Assembly (NCBI GenBank): GCA_964467315.1
Contig: CAYXSA010000015.1
Span: forward strand, 1 to 59,189
Reading direction: 5' to 3'
Length of the DNA stretch: 59,189 nt
Origin: JAAFIM01 sp964467315
GTDB lineage: Bacteria; Bacteroidota; Bacteroidia; Chitinophagales; Saprospiraceae
A program made the position numbers and the translations under genes. Positions within the stretch are counted from its first letter, which is position 1. Each line of letters starts with the position of its first letter. This document shows, piece after piece, positions 22,352-31,225 of this stretch. The notes beneath the pieces are model-generated. The model did no database searches, had not been told where the DNA came from, and saw only the letters and a program-made list of their open reading frames with translations.

Positions 22352-25324
22352 ATGTCCCGAATCAGACGTTACGCTGCCGTAGCCGCTTTCTCTTTGATGG
22401 CGCTGCTACACGAGAGTTGCAACCCCAATAAAGGCAACCCCAACAACACTATGAACAACAAATACAAGTACGAAACGGTCAAAGACGACCCACTCGGCGC
22501 GAAAATTTACACGCTCAAAAACGGCTTGAAGGTCTATATGAGCGTGAATAAGGAGCAGCCGCGCATACAAACCTTCATCGCTACCCGCGCAGGCTCTAAA
22601 AACGACCCCGCCGATGCAACGGGTCTGGCGCACTATCTGGAGCACATGCTTTTCAAGGGCACGAGCAAAATCGGCTCCCTCGATTGGGAAAAAGAAAAGG
22701 TAGTATTGAAGCAAATTTCTGACCTCTACGAGGCGCATCGCAAGGCGAAACCCGAAGAGCGGGCGGCGATTTATGCAAAAATCGACTCTCTATCCAACGT
22801 GGCGGCGCAATACGTTTCCGCCAATGAGTACGACCGCATGATTTCTTCGCTGGGTGCGGAAGGAACGAACGCCTACACTTGGGTAGACCAAACGGTGTAC
22901 GTCAATGATATACCCTCTACAGAGTTGGAAAAATGGCTCAAGGTAGAGTCGGAGCGCTTCAGCGAGTTAGTGCTGCGCTTGTTTCATACGGAATTGGAGG
23001 CGGTGTATGAAGAATTTAACATCAGCCAGAACAAAGACGGGCGCAAGGTGTCGGCGGTATTCCTTCAAAGCCTGCTGCCTAATCACCCCTACGGCACGCA
23101 GACCACCATCGGCACGGGCGAGCATCTGAAAACGCCTTCGATGGAGAAAATCCACGAGTATTTCAAGAGCTATTATATACCCAACAATATGGCTATCGTA
23201 TTGGCGGGCGACTTCGACCCCGACAAGGCGGTAGAACTCATCGAAAAACATTTCGGGCACTACAAAGAGGCTCCCGTACCCAAATTTGAGGTAAAAGCAC
23301 AGCCCGAAATCACTGCCCCCATCGTCAAAGAAGTCTTTGGCAAGGAAAAAGCACTCGTAGACATCGGCTGGCGTTTGAAAGGCAATGGCTCGGACGAGGC
23401 GCTGATGGCAGACTTGATTTCGCATATGCTTTCCAACGGCAAGGCGGGACTCATGGACATGGAACTGGTGCAAAAGCAGAAAGTCGGACAAGGAACGGGC
23501 TACTTCTCTTGGGCAGCTAAGGACTTCGGCTTTTTCGGCTGTATGGGCTATGCGCGTCAAGGGCAGAGCTTAGATGAGGTGAAAGATTTGATGTTGGGGC
23601 AGCTCGAACGCTTCAAAAAGGGCGATTTTCCCGATTGGATGATGGAAGCCGCTATCAATGATTTGGAGTACTACGGCATCAAAAACAAGGAATCCAACTA
23701 CGGACGCGCCGATGAGATGCTGTCTTCTTTCATCAATGAAATACCTTGGGAGAAAAGCACGCAGTATTACGCACGTATGCGCGCCTTCACCAAACAGCAG
23801 CTTATAGATTTTGCTAAAAAGCAATTCACGACGAGCAACTACGTCTGCATCTACAAACGCGAAGGCGAAGATAAGGACGTGTATAAAGTCGATAAGCCGA
23901 AAATTACCCCCATCGAACTCAAACGCGATGCGGCTTCAGGCTTCAAAAAGGAATTCGATAAAATGGCTTCTTTGGAGCTAAAGCCCGTTTTCCTCGATTT
24001 CAAAACGACTATACAAACGCTCAAACTTAGCAGCGGCGTACAGTTCGACTACATCAAAAACCCCGACAACAAAACCTTTGAGCTCAATTATGTGCTCAAT
24101 ATGGGCTCGGAAAACGACGCGCTTTTGCCTGTTATTACCCGCTACCTGCAGTTTTTGGGCACGGATAAATACAGCTCACAACAACTACAGGAAGAGTTTT
24201 TCAAACTCGGCGTTAGCTTCGGCGTATACAGCAGCAGCGATATTACCTATGTAAGCCTTTCAGGCTTAGACCGCTCTTTCGAGAAAGGCGTGGAACTCTT
24301 CGAGCATATCCTTAGCAGCGTAAAACCCGATGCCGATGTGCTGAAAAACCTCATCGCCGACATCAAAAAGGAACGCGTCGACGCAAAGAAAAACAAAGAC
24401 AATATCATGCGCACAGCTTTGGCAAGCTATGCCCGCTACGGACATAACTCGCCCTTCAAGATGCGTCTGAGCGATGCCGATTTGGATAAACTGAAAGCCG
24501 AAGACTTGGTAGCCGAAATCAAAAAATTGACTTCCTACCAACATAATATCTTCTATTATGGCTCTTTGGAGAAAACTGCCGCTACCGATATTCTCAACAA
24601 GCACCACAAAGTGCCCGCCTCCCTTACGCCCTGCAAAGCCCGCCGCGAATTTGCAGAACTCGCCACCACAGAAAACAAGGTCGTTTTCTTCGATTTTCCT
24701 GGTGTTACTCAAGCCGAAGTGCTGATGGTTTCAAAAGGAACAAACAGCTTCGACCTCAACGAGATGATCATGAGCAGCTTCTACAACGAATACTTTGGCT
24801 CAGGACTTTCCTCTATCGTTTTCCAAGAAATCCGCGAAGCCCGCGCTTTAGCTTATTCCGCTTATGCCGTCAATCGCGCCCCCGCTTACACCAACCAAGC
24901 GCACTATTACAACGCTTACGTCGGCACGCAAATCGACAAGCTATCGCAGGCAGTACCCGCTATGTTTGAGATCATCAACAATCTGCCAATGGGCGACGAG
25001 CAGTTAGCCAACGCCTTAGATGCCCGCATCAAGCAGATGGAAAGCGAGCGCATCACCAAATCCGATATTTATTGGACCTACCTAAGCAACAAAAAACGCG
25101 GCATCGACTACGATGTACGCAAAACCATGTACGAATACCTGAAAAAATATCAGGGCAAAATTCCAGAACTTAAAGCAGAATTGACAAAATTCCACGCTGC
25201 CAAAATCAAAGACCGCAAGTACACCATTCTCGTACTCTCCGACAAAAAAAGCGTCAACCTCGACTATCTCAAAACACTCGGTAAATTCGAGGAACTGACG
25301 ATGGAGCAGGCTTTTGGGTATTAG
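22352..25324 (+). CDS. M16-family zinc metalloprotease, lipoprotein
   Basis: A 990-residue insulinase/pitrilysin-family protease. The start at 22352 gives a lipoprotein signal (MALLHESC, lipid-modified Cys23). The inverted zinc motif HxxEH is present as HYLEH (His94, Glu97, His98) within GLAHYLEHMLFKGT, and the distal zinc ligand is in ELEAVYEEFN. Between them is an insertion of about 80 residues with a YDRMISSLGAEGTNAYT segment. The length fits a double-M16 protein with an inactive C-terminal half (FREIREARALAYSAYA-type). It is expected to be anchored in the periplasm and to degrade peptides. It is monocistronic, with a putative -7 box upstream and a strong terminator downstream. Confidence 0.92.
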   Translation: MSRIRRYAAVAAFSLMALLHESCNPNKGNPNNTMNNKYKYETVKDDPLGAKIYTLKNGLKVYMSVNKEQPRIQTFIATRAGSKNDPADATGLAHYLEHMLFKGTSKIGSLDWEKEKVVLKQISDLYEAHRKAKPEERAAIYAKIDSLSNVAAQYVSANEYDRMISSLGAEGTNAYTWVDQTVYVNDIPSTELEKWLKVESERFSELVLRLFHTELEAVYEEFNISQNKDGRKVSAVFLQSLLPNHPYGTQTTIGTGEHLKTPSMEKIHEYFKSYYIPNNMAIVLAGDFDPDKAVELIEKHFGHYKEAPVPKFEVKAQPEITAPIVKEVFGKEKALVDIGWRLKGNGSDEALMADLISHMLSNGKAGLMDMELVQKQKVGQGTGYFSWAAKDFGFFGCMGYARQGQSLDEVKDLMLGQLERFKKGDFPDWMMEAAINDLEYYGIKNKESNYGRADEMLSSFINEIPWEKSTQYYARMRAFTKQQLIDFAKKQFTTSNYVCIYKREGEDKDVYKVDKPKITPIELKRDAASGFKKEFDKMASLELKPVFLDFKTTIQTLKLSSGVQFDYIKNPDNKTFELNYVLNMGSENDALLPVITRYLQFLGTDKYSSQQLQEEFFKLGVSFGVYSSSDITYVSLSGLDRSFEKGVELFEHILSSVKPDADVLKNLIADIKKERVDAKKNKDNIMRTALASYARYGHNSPFKMRLSDADLDKLKAEDLVAEIKKLTSYQHNIFYYGSLEKTAATDILNKHHKVPASLTPCKARREFAELATTENKVVFFDFPGVTQAEVLMVSKGTNSFDLNEMIMSSFYNEYFGSGLSSIVFQEIREARALAYSAYAVNRAPAYTNQAHYYNAYVGTQIDKLSQAVPAMFEIINNLPMGDEQLANALDARIKQMESERITKSDIYWTYLSNKKRGIDYDVRKTMYEYLKKYQGKIPELKAELTKFHAAKIKDRKYTILVLSDKKSVNLDYLKTLGKFEELTMEQAFGY

Positions 25325-25350
25325 CTCCGCTTGCCTACGGCTCCCTTCGC

Positions 25351-25420
25351 TGGTAGTATGCCGCCTCGCGGCGGCAGTGGTACTATGCTGCTTCGCAGCA
25401 ATGGTACTTTAGTACTGGGC
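25351..25420 (+). repeat. Family B hairpin repeat, copy 1
   Basis: Two successive hairpins: GCCGCCTCGCGGCGGC, then TGCTGCTTCGCAGCA, joined and flanked by GTGGTACTA- and TGGTACTTTAGTACT-type sequence. It is inverted with respect to copy 2 on the other side of the terminator. Confidence 0.8.
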
Positions 25421-25469
25421 AGTTGTGTGTGAGCAAGATTGTTGAACTTAGCGCAAAAAAGGCTAAAAA

Positions 25470-25512
25470 AAAGACGGCGTTGACTATAAAAGTTAACGTC
25501 GTCTTTATATTT
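25470..25512. terminator. Strong terminator after the M16 gene
   Basis: AAAGACGGCGTTGAC (25470-25484) pairs with GTTAACGTCGTCTTT (25492-25506), with two G-U pairs and a 7-nt loop. It is preceded by an A-run and followed by ATATTTT, so it can work in both directions between the convergent genes. Confidence 0.85.
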
Positions 25513-25565
25513 TAGACTCAAATTCCACAAAAGTAAATCCCTCGTCAGCTATTCAAAAAAAATAG

Positions 25566-25657
25566 CAGATACTATACTGCTGCGAAGCAGCATAGTACCA
25601 CTGCCGCCGCAAGGCGGCATAAGCGACGCGAGCCGAAGGCGAGCGGGGCAGTACCTA
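25566..25657 (-). repeat. Family B hairpin repeat, copy 2
   Basis: Inverted copy of 25351-25420: TGCTGCGAAGCAGCA, then GCCGCCGCAAGGCGGC, then a further GCGACGCGAGCC/GGCGAGCGGGGC-like stem and GTACC. The unit reaches the stop codon of the amidohydrolase at 25655. Confidence 0.8.
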
Positions 25658-26620
25658 AAGCCCCAAAACCTTTAGTCCGTTGGTGGTAGCGATGTCGACG
25701 AGTGCCTCTACGTCGTAAAAATGGCAGGCTTCGAGCATTACGCGCAGCTCTGTCCACATATCTCCGTCGGAAAAAGGCTTGTAAATATCTACGATATTGT
25801 CCGTACCGAAGGCAACCGTTAAGCCAGCAGGCACCATCTCGTCGATAGGGGTGATGGAATTGTGGCTTGGGAGCAGCTTTTCGTCCCGTCGATGGTCAAT
25901 CCAAGCCGTAGGGCAGGAAATAACCAACAAATTTGCTTCTTTCATCAGCTTGTAAAGCTCCTCGCGGTAGGCGCGGCGATGTGCGGCAACGGAAATGCAG
26001 TGCACGGCGCTCACTTTTCCCTGCAAACCGTATTCGATGGTCTTGCGCGCCAGCAATTCCGTCTCTTTTTCCTCGTCCGTATTGAATTGGTCGACGTGTA
26101 CATGCACCAATTTGCCCTTTGCTTTGGCGGCGGACATCAGAATATCGAGGTGTTCCGCCTCTTTTCCTGCGTCTTTGGCGGGCAGACCGCCGATAATTTC
26201 CACCTCGTCGAGCGCCAGCTCAAACCAACGGCGAGAATCGGGATTTACTACGCCCTTGAGCACCTGATTGGCGAAGCGGATTTTGATGTCGGAGCCAAAA
26301 TTTTCGCGCAATTTGATGGCGGCGCGCAGGGCGCGGTCTTCTATCACGTCATCCACGTCGATAAAAGTGCCGATAGCCTGTGTTCCCTGCTTGATAAAAA
26401 CCTCAACGGCACGCGCCATGCGGCTATAAATGTCGTCGACCGTCGCGCGGCGCTTCATCTCATCGACCAACTGCCATTTTTCTTTCAAAAAGGCGTAGGA
26501 CTGCGCAAAATTGTCGGGCGTGAGCGTATAGGCGCGGTCTAAATGCGCGTGCGTATTGACCCAGCCGCCGCGTTGGCGCACTTTTTCCAAGATAATTTCC
26601 TTGAGATTCATTGGCTGCAA
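25655..26620 (-). CDS. Amidohydrolase-superfamily protein (cytosine deaminase-like)
   Basis: A 321-residue metal-dependent hydrolase. The metal motifs of the superfamily are in order: NTHAHLDRA (His24, His26), VHVHVDQ, the conserved AVHC histidine and the catalytic Asp of AFGTDN. The HVHVDQFN segment and overall order resemble cytosine/isoguanine deaminases and their TRZ/ATZ relatives, which remove amino groups from nitrogen heterocycles. It is shorter than typical cytosine deaminases (about 420), because the N-terminal composite beta-sandwich is missing: HxH occurs at residue 24. An alternative start is MNLKEI, three codons later. The substrate cannot be read from the sequence. It stands as a single minus-strand gene. 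Confidence 0.82.
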   Translation of the reverse strand: MQPMNLKEIILEKVRQRGGWVNTHAHLDRAYTLTPDNFAQSYAFLKEKWQLVDEMKRRATVDDIYSRMARAVEVFIKQGTQAIGTFIDVDDVIEDRALRAAIKLRENFGSDIKIRFANQVLKGVVNPDSRRWFELALDEVEIIGGLPAKDAGKEAEHLDILMSAAKAKGKLVHVHVDQFNTDEEKETELLARKTIEYGLQGKVSAVHCISVAAHRRAYREELYKLMKEANLLVISCPTAWIDHRRDEKLLPSHNSITPIDEMVPAGLTVAFGTDNIVDIYKPFSDGDMWTELRVMLEACHFYDVEALVDIATTNGLKVLGL

Positions 26621-26725
26621 GACGATGAAAAAAGGTGATTAAACGGACACGAAGATAAGGACGCGCCGCCGCATTTTAGCCCCTCATTCAAAAGGATTAC
26701 GATTTATTGACATTTTTTTAATTTT

Positions 26726-26868
26726 GGCGTGCCCGCCTGCCCAAAAAGGGGCAGGCGGTCGGGCTATACAGGGCGTACCACCATCGCCCCAAATGGGGCG
26801 AATGTTGATTCGCCCCTACTATCCCTCACGCACTCGCTGCGCCCGCAAAGGGCGGGCGCGCAGGGGCT
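26726..26868 (+). repeat. Family A intergenic repeat, copy 10
   Basis: Plus orientation, between tandem minus-strand genes. The variable part has GGGCGAAT/ATTCGCCC and a CGCCCCAAATGGGGCG palindrome, as in copies 8 and 15. The right end ends at 26831, and a trailing GCGCCCGC/GCGGGCGC hairpin follows. Confidence 0.9.
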
Positions 26869-26871
26869 TTT

Positions 26872-29502
26872 TTACTGCTCTTCGCCGAATGCGGGCAAAT
26901 CGCCCCAAGATGCGGGCTCTTCTAAGGCGTTGAGGGGTAGGCGCAGGGCGGTATCTCGGCTCAAAGCGGCAGAAAGTTGCTGCAAATTTAAGCTAAAAAG
27001 CCCGCCGAAATTCCCCGCCCAATTCGTCATAGCCGCCGTCATAGCTGCCTTTGCCTTCGTTTTTCCGATGCTAAGACTCGCCTTTGCGGAAGCGGCATTT
27101 GCCTGCGTATGAAAGTATAGGTTGTGTATGCCTTCTATTTTGGCGCGGGTGGGCGCTTCTGCCTGCGGCTGCGCCGATTGCAGGCGCGAAACCAAAACGG
27201 GGGCACTATTGTACTTCAAAAATGCGTCTATCTCTCCGCTAAATCGCTGCCGAACAGCAGCGGAAAGATTGTAGCCCGAAGAACGCAGATACAAGCGCGG
27301 CAATACCAGCGCCTGCCCGCCGATGTACAAATGCGCATAACAATCCACAAAACGCAGCTTCGCCAAGTCCGAAATTCGGCTTTCGCGGGCGGTATAGGCT
27401 AAGGGCGCAGGCTGGTCAAACTCTCCATGTTGCAGCACAATATCCGCAAAGGCGCTTAATTCGGGCAGAGAAAGCGCGCCCATGCTGTCCCATTTCGCTA
27501 CGCAATATGCCGTCATCTGGAGCGTGCCCGCTACCTGCTTATCCGTAAAATGTGCCTGCTCAAAATTGCCGCAAAGCTGCATAAAGCGGGCGGCTTGGGC
27601 ATTTTCGACTCTGGCGGCGGCTTCTACGCGCAGACCTTCGCTGCTTTTGCTGGGCAGTCGGGCGCTGCCGATGGCTTGTATGCTGCCTTCGGCGGCTTGG
27701 GCATGGAATTTATGCAGGCGGATTTCGCTGTTTTCTATCGTACATTCGCTGTGTATGTTTTTGCCTGCGACTTTGCCCCAATTTAGGGAGCCGATTTGGG
27801 CGACGATGCGCCCCTGCCACTGCGATAGTCTTTTGTGCCAATCGTGTTGGCTTAAATTCTCGCTTTGGGCATAGAGCCGCATCAGTTCGCTCATGCTTGT
27901 TTGCTCGCTCGTTACACCCAAGTTGAAAAGGAGTTTTGCATCATAGCTATTGTCTTCGTCCCGCAGCAGATAGGGCAGCAGATTGGCGATATTGCCGTTG
28001 ATGCGCAGCCCAGTGGAATCCGTCTGTAGGTCGAGCGCTTCGAGGTGGGCAGCGTTGCCGCGCAGGGAAAATTTGCCCTTTTCGAGATTTATCCACTGCT
28101 TGCCAAAGGCGAGGGTAGCCGATTGCAGCGCCACAGCGCCCAAGATTTGCACGCGAGCCTGCTGCGTAGGGTCGAGCATATCGCTGTAAAATCCCTCTAT
28201 ACGCAAAGAATCAATGCGCAGAATGCCGCTACCGCCTGTTGCTTCCTTGTGCAGGTATTCGTAAAAAGCCCCCAAAGAAAAACCGCCCGCTATGCGGCAA
28301 GAGATATGCGGGTTGTGCGTGCCGCTGGAGCTATAATCTATCATCACAGGCTGCCCATCGATGCGGGCATGAAAGCCGTTGAGCGCCCAGACTTCTTCCT
28401 CGTAGATGCTGTCCCTATTGGTGTACATCCACTCGAAATCGACATCGCGTATGATGGCGGGGATTTTTCGGTGGGTAAATTTGCCATCGCGCATACCGAC
28501 CAGCGCCTGAAGTTGGGGTTGCGCGTATTGACTCCATTCGCCCTGTATTAGAAGTTGGGCGTATAGGTTGGAATTGCTTTCGGCGGGCTGCGTGAGGCTA
28601 TCGCAGAAAGTGTGCACGACAGGCAAGATGCTGCGCCACTTACATTCTTGGCTGTTGGCGCTGAAATCTATCTCAAAGCCGTCAAACCTTTGGCTGGCGC
28701 TATCGCGCAAGGGAAATAGTACGCCGTTGGCATTGAATTTCGAGCCGTTGAAGGTCAGGCGGGCATCGTCGAAACGGTATAGATTGCTGTCGGGGCGCTC
28801 TATCAGGGTCGCAGAAAAAGCCAGCGCGTTGCCAACTAAGAGGCTATCGCCCTCGCTCATAACAAACTGCGAAAGCAGGTCGGCAGAGCATTGATAGTAA
28901 GCAGGGGTTTGGGCTTCTTCGTCCTGCGGGGTATGGGCGATTTCGCCGCTATTGAAGAGGAGGGCAAAATTTTGGCGTAATTGTTCGTCGCGGTAGCGCA
29001 GCCGCATATTGACGAGTTGGATTTTTTTGATGGGCAGGGGCTCGAAGCTGCCATCATGGGGCTGGAAAACGTCGAAATTGGTCAATCCGCGCTCATTGCG
29101 ATATAAATCCAATTCGCCATCATGTAGCTCTACCGTATGAAAATCGTAATTGCCTGTAACGATGCCAAAAAGATTGCATTTTAGCGCCAGGGTCTGCATG
29201 GTAGCGACTTCTGTGCTATCGCCGTAGGCATTTACGCGTACGTTTTTGAGGTATAGCACCGCACTGGGGAAGCGGCGAATGAGGGAAAAACTATAGTCCT
29301 CTATTTTTATCTCCGTGCGCAGTTGTTTTTTGATGGCGGCAATGGCGGCTTCGGCTATGCGTCGCTCGAAAAGTACGGCGAGTAACATCAACAACAAAGA
29401 AAGTATGATACCTACGGCTACAGTCCAAAAAAGGACGCGCCGCACTATCGCCCAAAGATTCCAAGATTCGCCACCAAATTCTTCTTCTTCTTCGTCTGAC
29501 AT
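26872..29502 (-). CDS. AsmA-like membrane protein
   Basis: An 876-residue protein with a very acidic N-terminus (SDEEEEEF), one membrane segment (about 24-46) and a long periplasmic part. The stretch after the membrane helix (EIKIEDYSFSLIRRFPSAVLYLKNVRV) is characteristic of AsmA-family proteins, as are the many short beta strands that follow (GLTNFDVFQP, IRINGNIANLLPYL). AsmA-like proteins are now regarded as bridge-type proteins involved in outer-membrane lipid transport and homeostasis. No partner genes lie next to it. It is a single gene between repeat copies 10 and 11. Confidence 0.8.
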   Translation of the reverse strand: MSDEEEEEFGGESWNLWAIVRRVLFWTVAVGIILSLLLMLLAVLFERRIAEAAIAAIKKQLRTEIKIEDYSFSLIRRFPSAVLYLKNVRVNAYGDSTEVATMQTLALKCNLFGIVTGNYDFHTVELHDGELDLYRNERGLTNFDVFQPHDGSFEPLPIKKIQLVNMRLRYRDEQLRQNFALLFNSGEIAHTPQDEEAQTPAYYQCSADLLSQFVMSEGDSLLVGNALAFSATLIERPDSNLYRFDDARLTFNGSKFNANGVLFPLRDSASQRFDGFEIDFSANSQECKWRSILPVVHTFCDSLTQPAESNSNLYAQLLIQGEWSQYAQPQLQALVGMRDGKFTHRKIPAIIRDVDFEWMYTNRDSIYEEEVWALNGFHARIDGQPVMIDYSSSGTHNPHISCRIAGGFSLGAFYEYLHKEATGGSGILRIDSLRIEGFYSDMLDPTQQARVQILGAVALQSATLAFGKQWINLEKGKFSLRGNAAHLEALDLQTDSTGLRINGNIANLLPYLLRDEDNSYDAKLLFNLGVTSEQTSMSELMRLYAQSENLSQHDWHKRLSQWQGRIVAQIGSLNWGKVAGKNIHSECTIENSEIRLHKFHAQAAEGSIQAIGSARLPSKSSEGLRVEAAARVENAQAARFMQLCGNFEQAHFTDKQVAGTLQMTAYCVAKWDSMGALSLPELSAFADIVLQHGEFDQPAPLAYTARESRISDLAKLRFVDCYAHLYIGGQALVLPRLYLRSSGYNLSAAVRQRFSGEIDAFLKYNSAPVLVSRLQSAQPQAEAPTRAKIEGIHNLYFHTQANAASAKASLSIGKTKAKAAMTAAMTNWAGNFGGLFSLNLQQLSAALSRDTALRLPLNALEEPASWGDLPAFGEEQ

Positions 29503-29516
29503 AATAAGTACTTGAA

Positions 29517-29524
29517 CAAAATTA
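29517..29524 (-). promoter_or_regulatory. Putative -7 box of the AsmA-like gene
   Basis: On the minus strand TAATTTTG fits TAnnTTTG, only 15 bp before the ATG at 29502, so the leader would be very short. A second similar box (TTATTTTG) lies upstream. Confidence 0.4.
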
Positions 29525-29585
29525 AGTTAAGCTATTTTCAAAATAAGGCTTTTGGGGTAAGCCAATCTTATCGTTTTTTTTTTCT

Positions 29586-29619
29586 GTTACTTTTTTTTCC
29601 GAAGCGAAAAAAAAGTAAC
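29586..29619. repeat. Perfect A/T-rich inverted repeat
   Basis: GTTACTTTTTTTTC (29586-29599) and GAAAAAAAAGTAAC (29606-29619) are perfect inverted copies around a 6-nt loop. It may act as a terminator-like or DNA-bending site; its role is not clear. Confidence 0.7.
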
Positions 29620-29798
29620 CAAAAAAACGCTTTTTGCGTCGAAAAACTCGCTCCGTCGCCTGCGGCGACTTCGCTCAAACAGTTCCGACGCAGCAAGGTG
29701 CGCCTTACGGCGCAGTTAATTGGCTCGCTACGCGAGCAAAAATTCCTTAATTTATTTTTATCCCAGTACTTAGGAGAGGGATTTTGATTTTATTTGGA

Positions 29799-29970
29799 CA
29801 GCGCCCGCCATTGCGGGCGCTGCGCGTGAGGGATAGCAGCGGAACCACACCGCAAGCGCGGCTTTGCCGCGCAAGGTGTGATGGAGCGCATAGCCCGACC
29901 CCGCGCCGCCCGCCCTTTGCGGGCGAGAGCCGTAGCATGGCTACGGCTCTACAGGCGCGGGGGCACGCCC
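29799..29970 (-). repeat. Family A intergenic repeat, copy 11
   Basis: Minus orientation. The trailing hairpin is CAGCGCCCGC/GCGGGCGCTG at its start. The variable hairpin is the CACACC...GGTGTG type with an inner GCGCGGC pair. The left arm contains a nested AGAGCCGTAGC/GCTACGGCTCT hairpin and a CCCGCC/GGCGGG pair. Confidence 0.9.
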
Positions 29971-29978
29971 AAAAAAAA

Positions 29979-31130
29979 CTACTTTTCTAGGACTAAGGCT
30001 GCGCCCAGACCCAGCCCCGAAGCAGTAGCGATGAGTGCGCGGCGTATGTGTTTGGGGCTATGTGCGAGCTGGCAAACGAGGCGTAGATTGCCGACCGATG
30101 TGGGGTTGCCTGTGCTGATAGCGCCGCCCCAAGCGTTGAGTAGGGTGGGGGGCATTTGCGGGAATTGGCGCAAAAAAACGAGTGCTTGGGTGGCGAAGGA
30201 CTCGGAGACGAGCACGCTATCGAGGCTTTCGATATCGAAACTATGCCGTTGGAGGAGACGGCGGGTGGCGATAGCGGCGGCTTCGCTCATGGCTTGAGGG
30301 GTGGTAGCGGCGGCGCAGTTGGCTTGAAAATGCAGCAGCGGCGCGGCGGTATGGCGGGCGCAAAAGTCTTCTGAGGCGAGCAGCAGCAGCGCAGCGCCGT
30401 CGCCCGCGCGGGCAGAATTGCCCAGCGTAATCGTGCCGCCTTTTTGTATCGAGGGCAGCCGCGCCAGACTTTCGGGGCTGAATGTGCGCGCTTGCTCGTC
30501 TTGGCTCAATTCGGGCAGGGGCAAAATTTCGCCCTCGAAGATAGCCATTTTTTGGGCATGGGCGAAATTTTGGCGGCTTTGGTAGGCGTAAGCGTCTTGC
30601 TCCGAGCGCGAAAAGCCCCATTTTTGGGCAGTCAATTCGGCGGTTTCGAGCATCGACAAGGCGTAAGGGGCGGGCATTTGCGGGTGCAAAAAGCGCCAGC
30701 CAATCAGCGTATCGGCTTCTTCTTGGCTGATGCGATGCCGCACCATAGGCGCGCGGGACATATTTTCCACTGCCCCGACGAAAGCCAATTCGGTAGCATT
30801 CGTTTGTATGGCTTGAATAGCAGTTTGCAGGGCGACGATGCCCGAATTGCAGAGCGCATTGAGGGTATAAGCGGGCAAATTTTCGGCAGGCAGGGGCGAA
30901 AGCATCACGATTTGTCGGGCGATATTGCGCGCATCTTCGCCTGCTTGATTGCTCACGCCGACATAAGCCGCCATATCTGCCGCCTCCCAGTCGATATGCA
31001 GGGGCTGCATCGCATGGATAGCATCTTGAAAAAGCGGCAACATCAAATCCTCCACCCGCCGCCCCATAAGGCTGCCTTGCAAGCGCCCGAAGGGCGTGCG
31101 GCGAGCGTATAGGAGATAGACTTTTTGCAT
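29979..31130 (-). CDS. Thiolase-family protein lacking key catalytic residues
   Basis: A 383-residue protein with the thiolase fold throughout (YARRTPFGRLQGSL; GVSNQAGEDARNIARQI; KWGFSRSEQDAYAYQSRQ; GNSARAGDGAALLLLAS). The acyl-accepting Cys is retained (Cys94, LNALCNSG). The other catalytic positions are changed: NEAF is SESF (309-312), GHP is GNP (Asn342), and the C-terminal CxGGG cysteine is Ala370 (ATASGLGLG). A working degradative or biosynthetic thiolase needs the histidine and second cysteine, so ordinary acetyl-CoA acetyltransferase activity is doubtful. It may be an acyl-transfer or condensing enzyme with altered chemistry, or a non-catalytic homologue. It is a single gene, divergent from the GldM-like array. 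Confidence 0.85.
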   Translation of the reverse strand: MQKVYLLYARRTPFGRLQGSLMGRRVEDLMLPLFQDAIHAMQPLHIDWEAADMAAYVGVSNQAGEDARNIARQIVMLSPLPAENLPAYTLNALCNSGIVALQTAIQAIQTNATELAFVGAVENMSRAPMVRHRISQEEADTLIGWRFLHPQMPAPYALSMLETAELTAQKWGFSRSEQDAYAYQSRQNFAHAQKMAIFEGEILPLPELSQDEQARTFSPESLARLPSIQKGGTITLGNSARAGDGAALLLLASEDFCARHTAAPLLHFQANCAAATTPQAMSEAAAIATRRLLQRHSFDIESLDSVLVSESFATQALVFLRQFPQMPPTLLNAWGGAISTGNPTSVGNLRLVCQLAHSPKHIRRALIATASGLGLGAALVLEK

Positions 31131-31225
31131 GAATGGAGAGGAGTTTGGAGCAACGAAAGTAGGGAAAATTTGGCTATAGCGTAACTTTTTTCTACTTTTT
31201 GCTTATGCCCAAAAACAGAAAAACT

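Larger units (their letters stand above)
25325..25654. other. Intergenic region with family B repeats and terminator
   Basis: 330 bp between convergent genes. It holds two inverted family B repeats (25351-25420 and 25566-25654) with the terminator at 25470-25506 between them. No gene is seen. Confidence 0.7.
29503..29978. other. Intergenic region without a gene
   Basis: 476 bp between tandem minus-strand genes. It holds a putative -7 box (29517-29524), an A/T hairpin (29586-29619), several small GC palindromes between 29640 and 29740 (for example CGTCGCCTGCGGCGAC) and family A copy 11. No gene is seen. Confidence 0.7.

Noticed and set aside
29586..29619. A conventional terminator for the thiolase or AsmA-like gene
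   Set aside because: It lies upstream of the AsmA-like gene and about 400 bp upstream of the thiolase stop on the minus strand, so it is not at the end of either gene. It is reported as an inverted repeat only.
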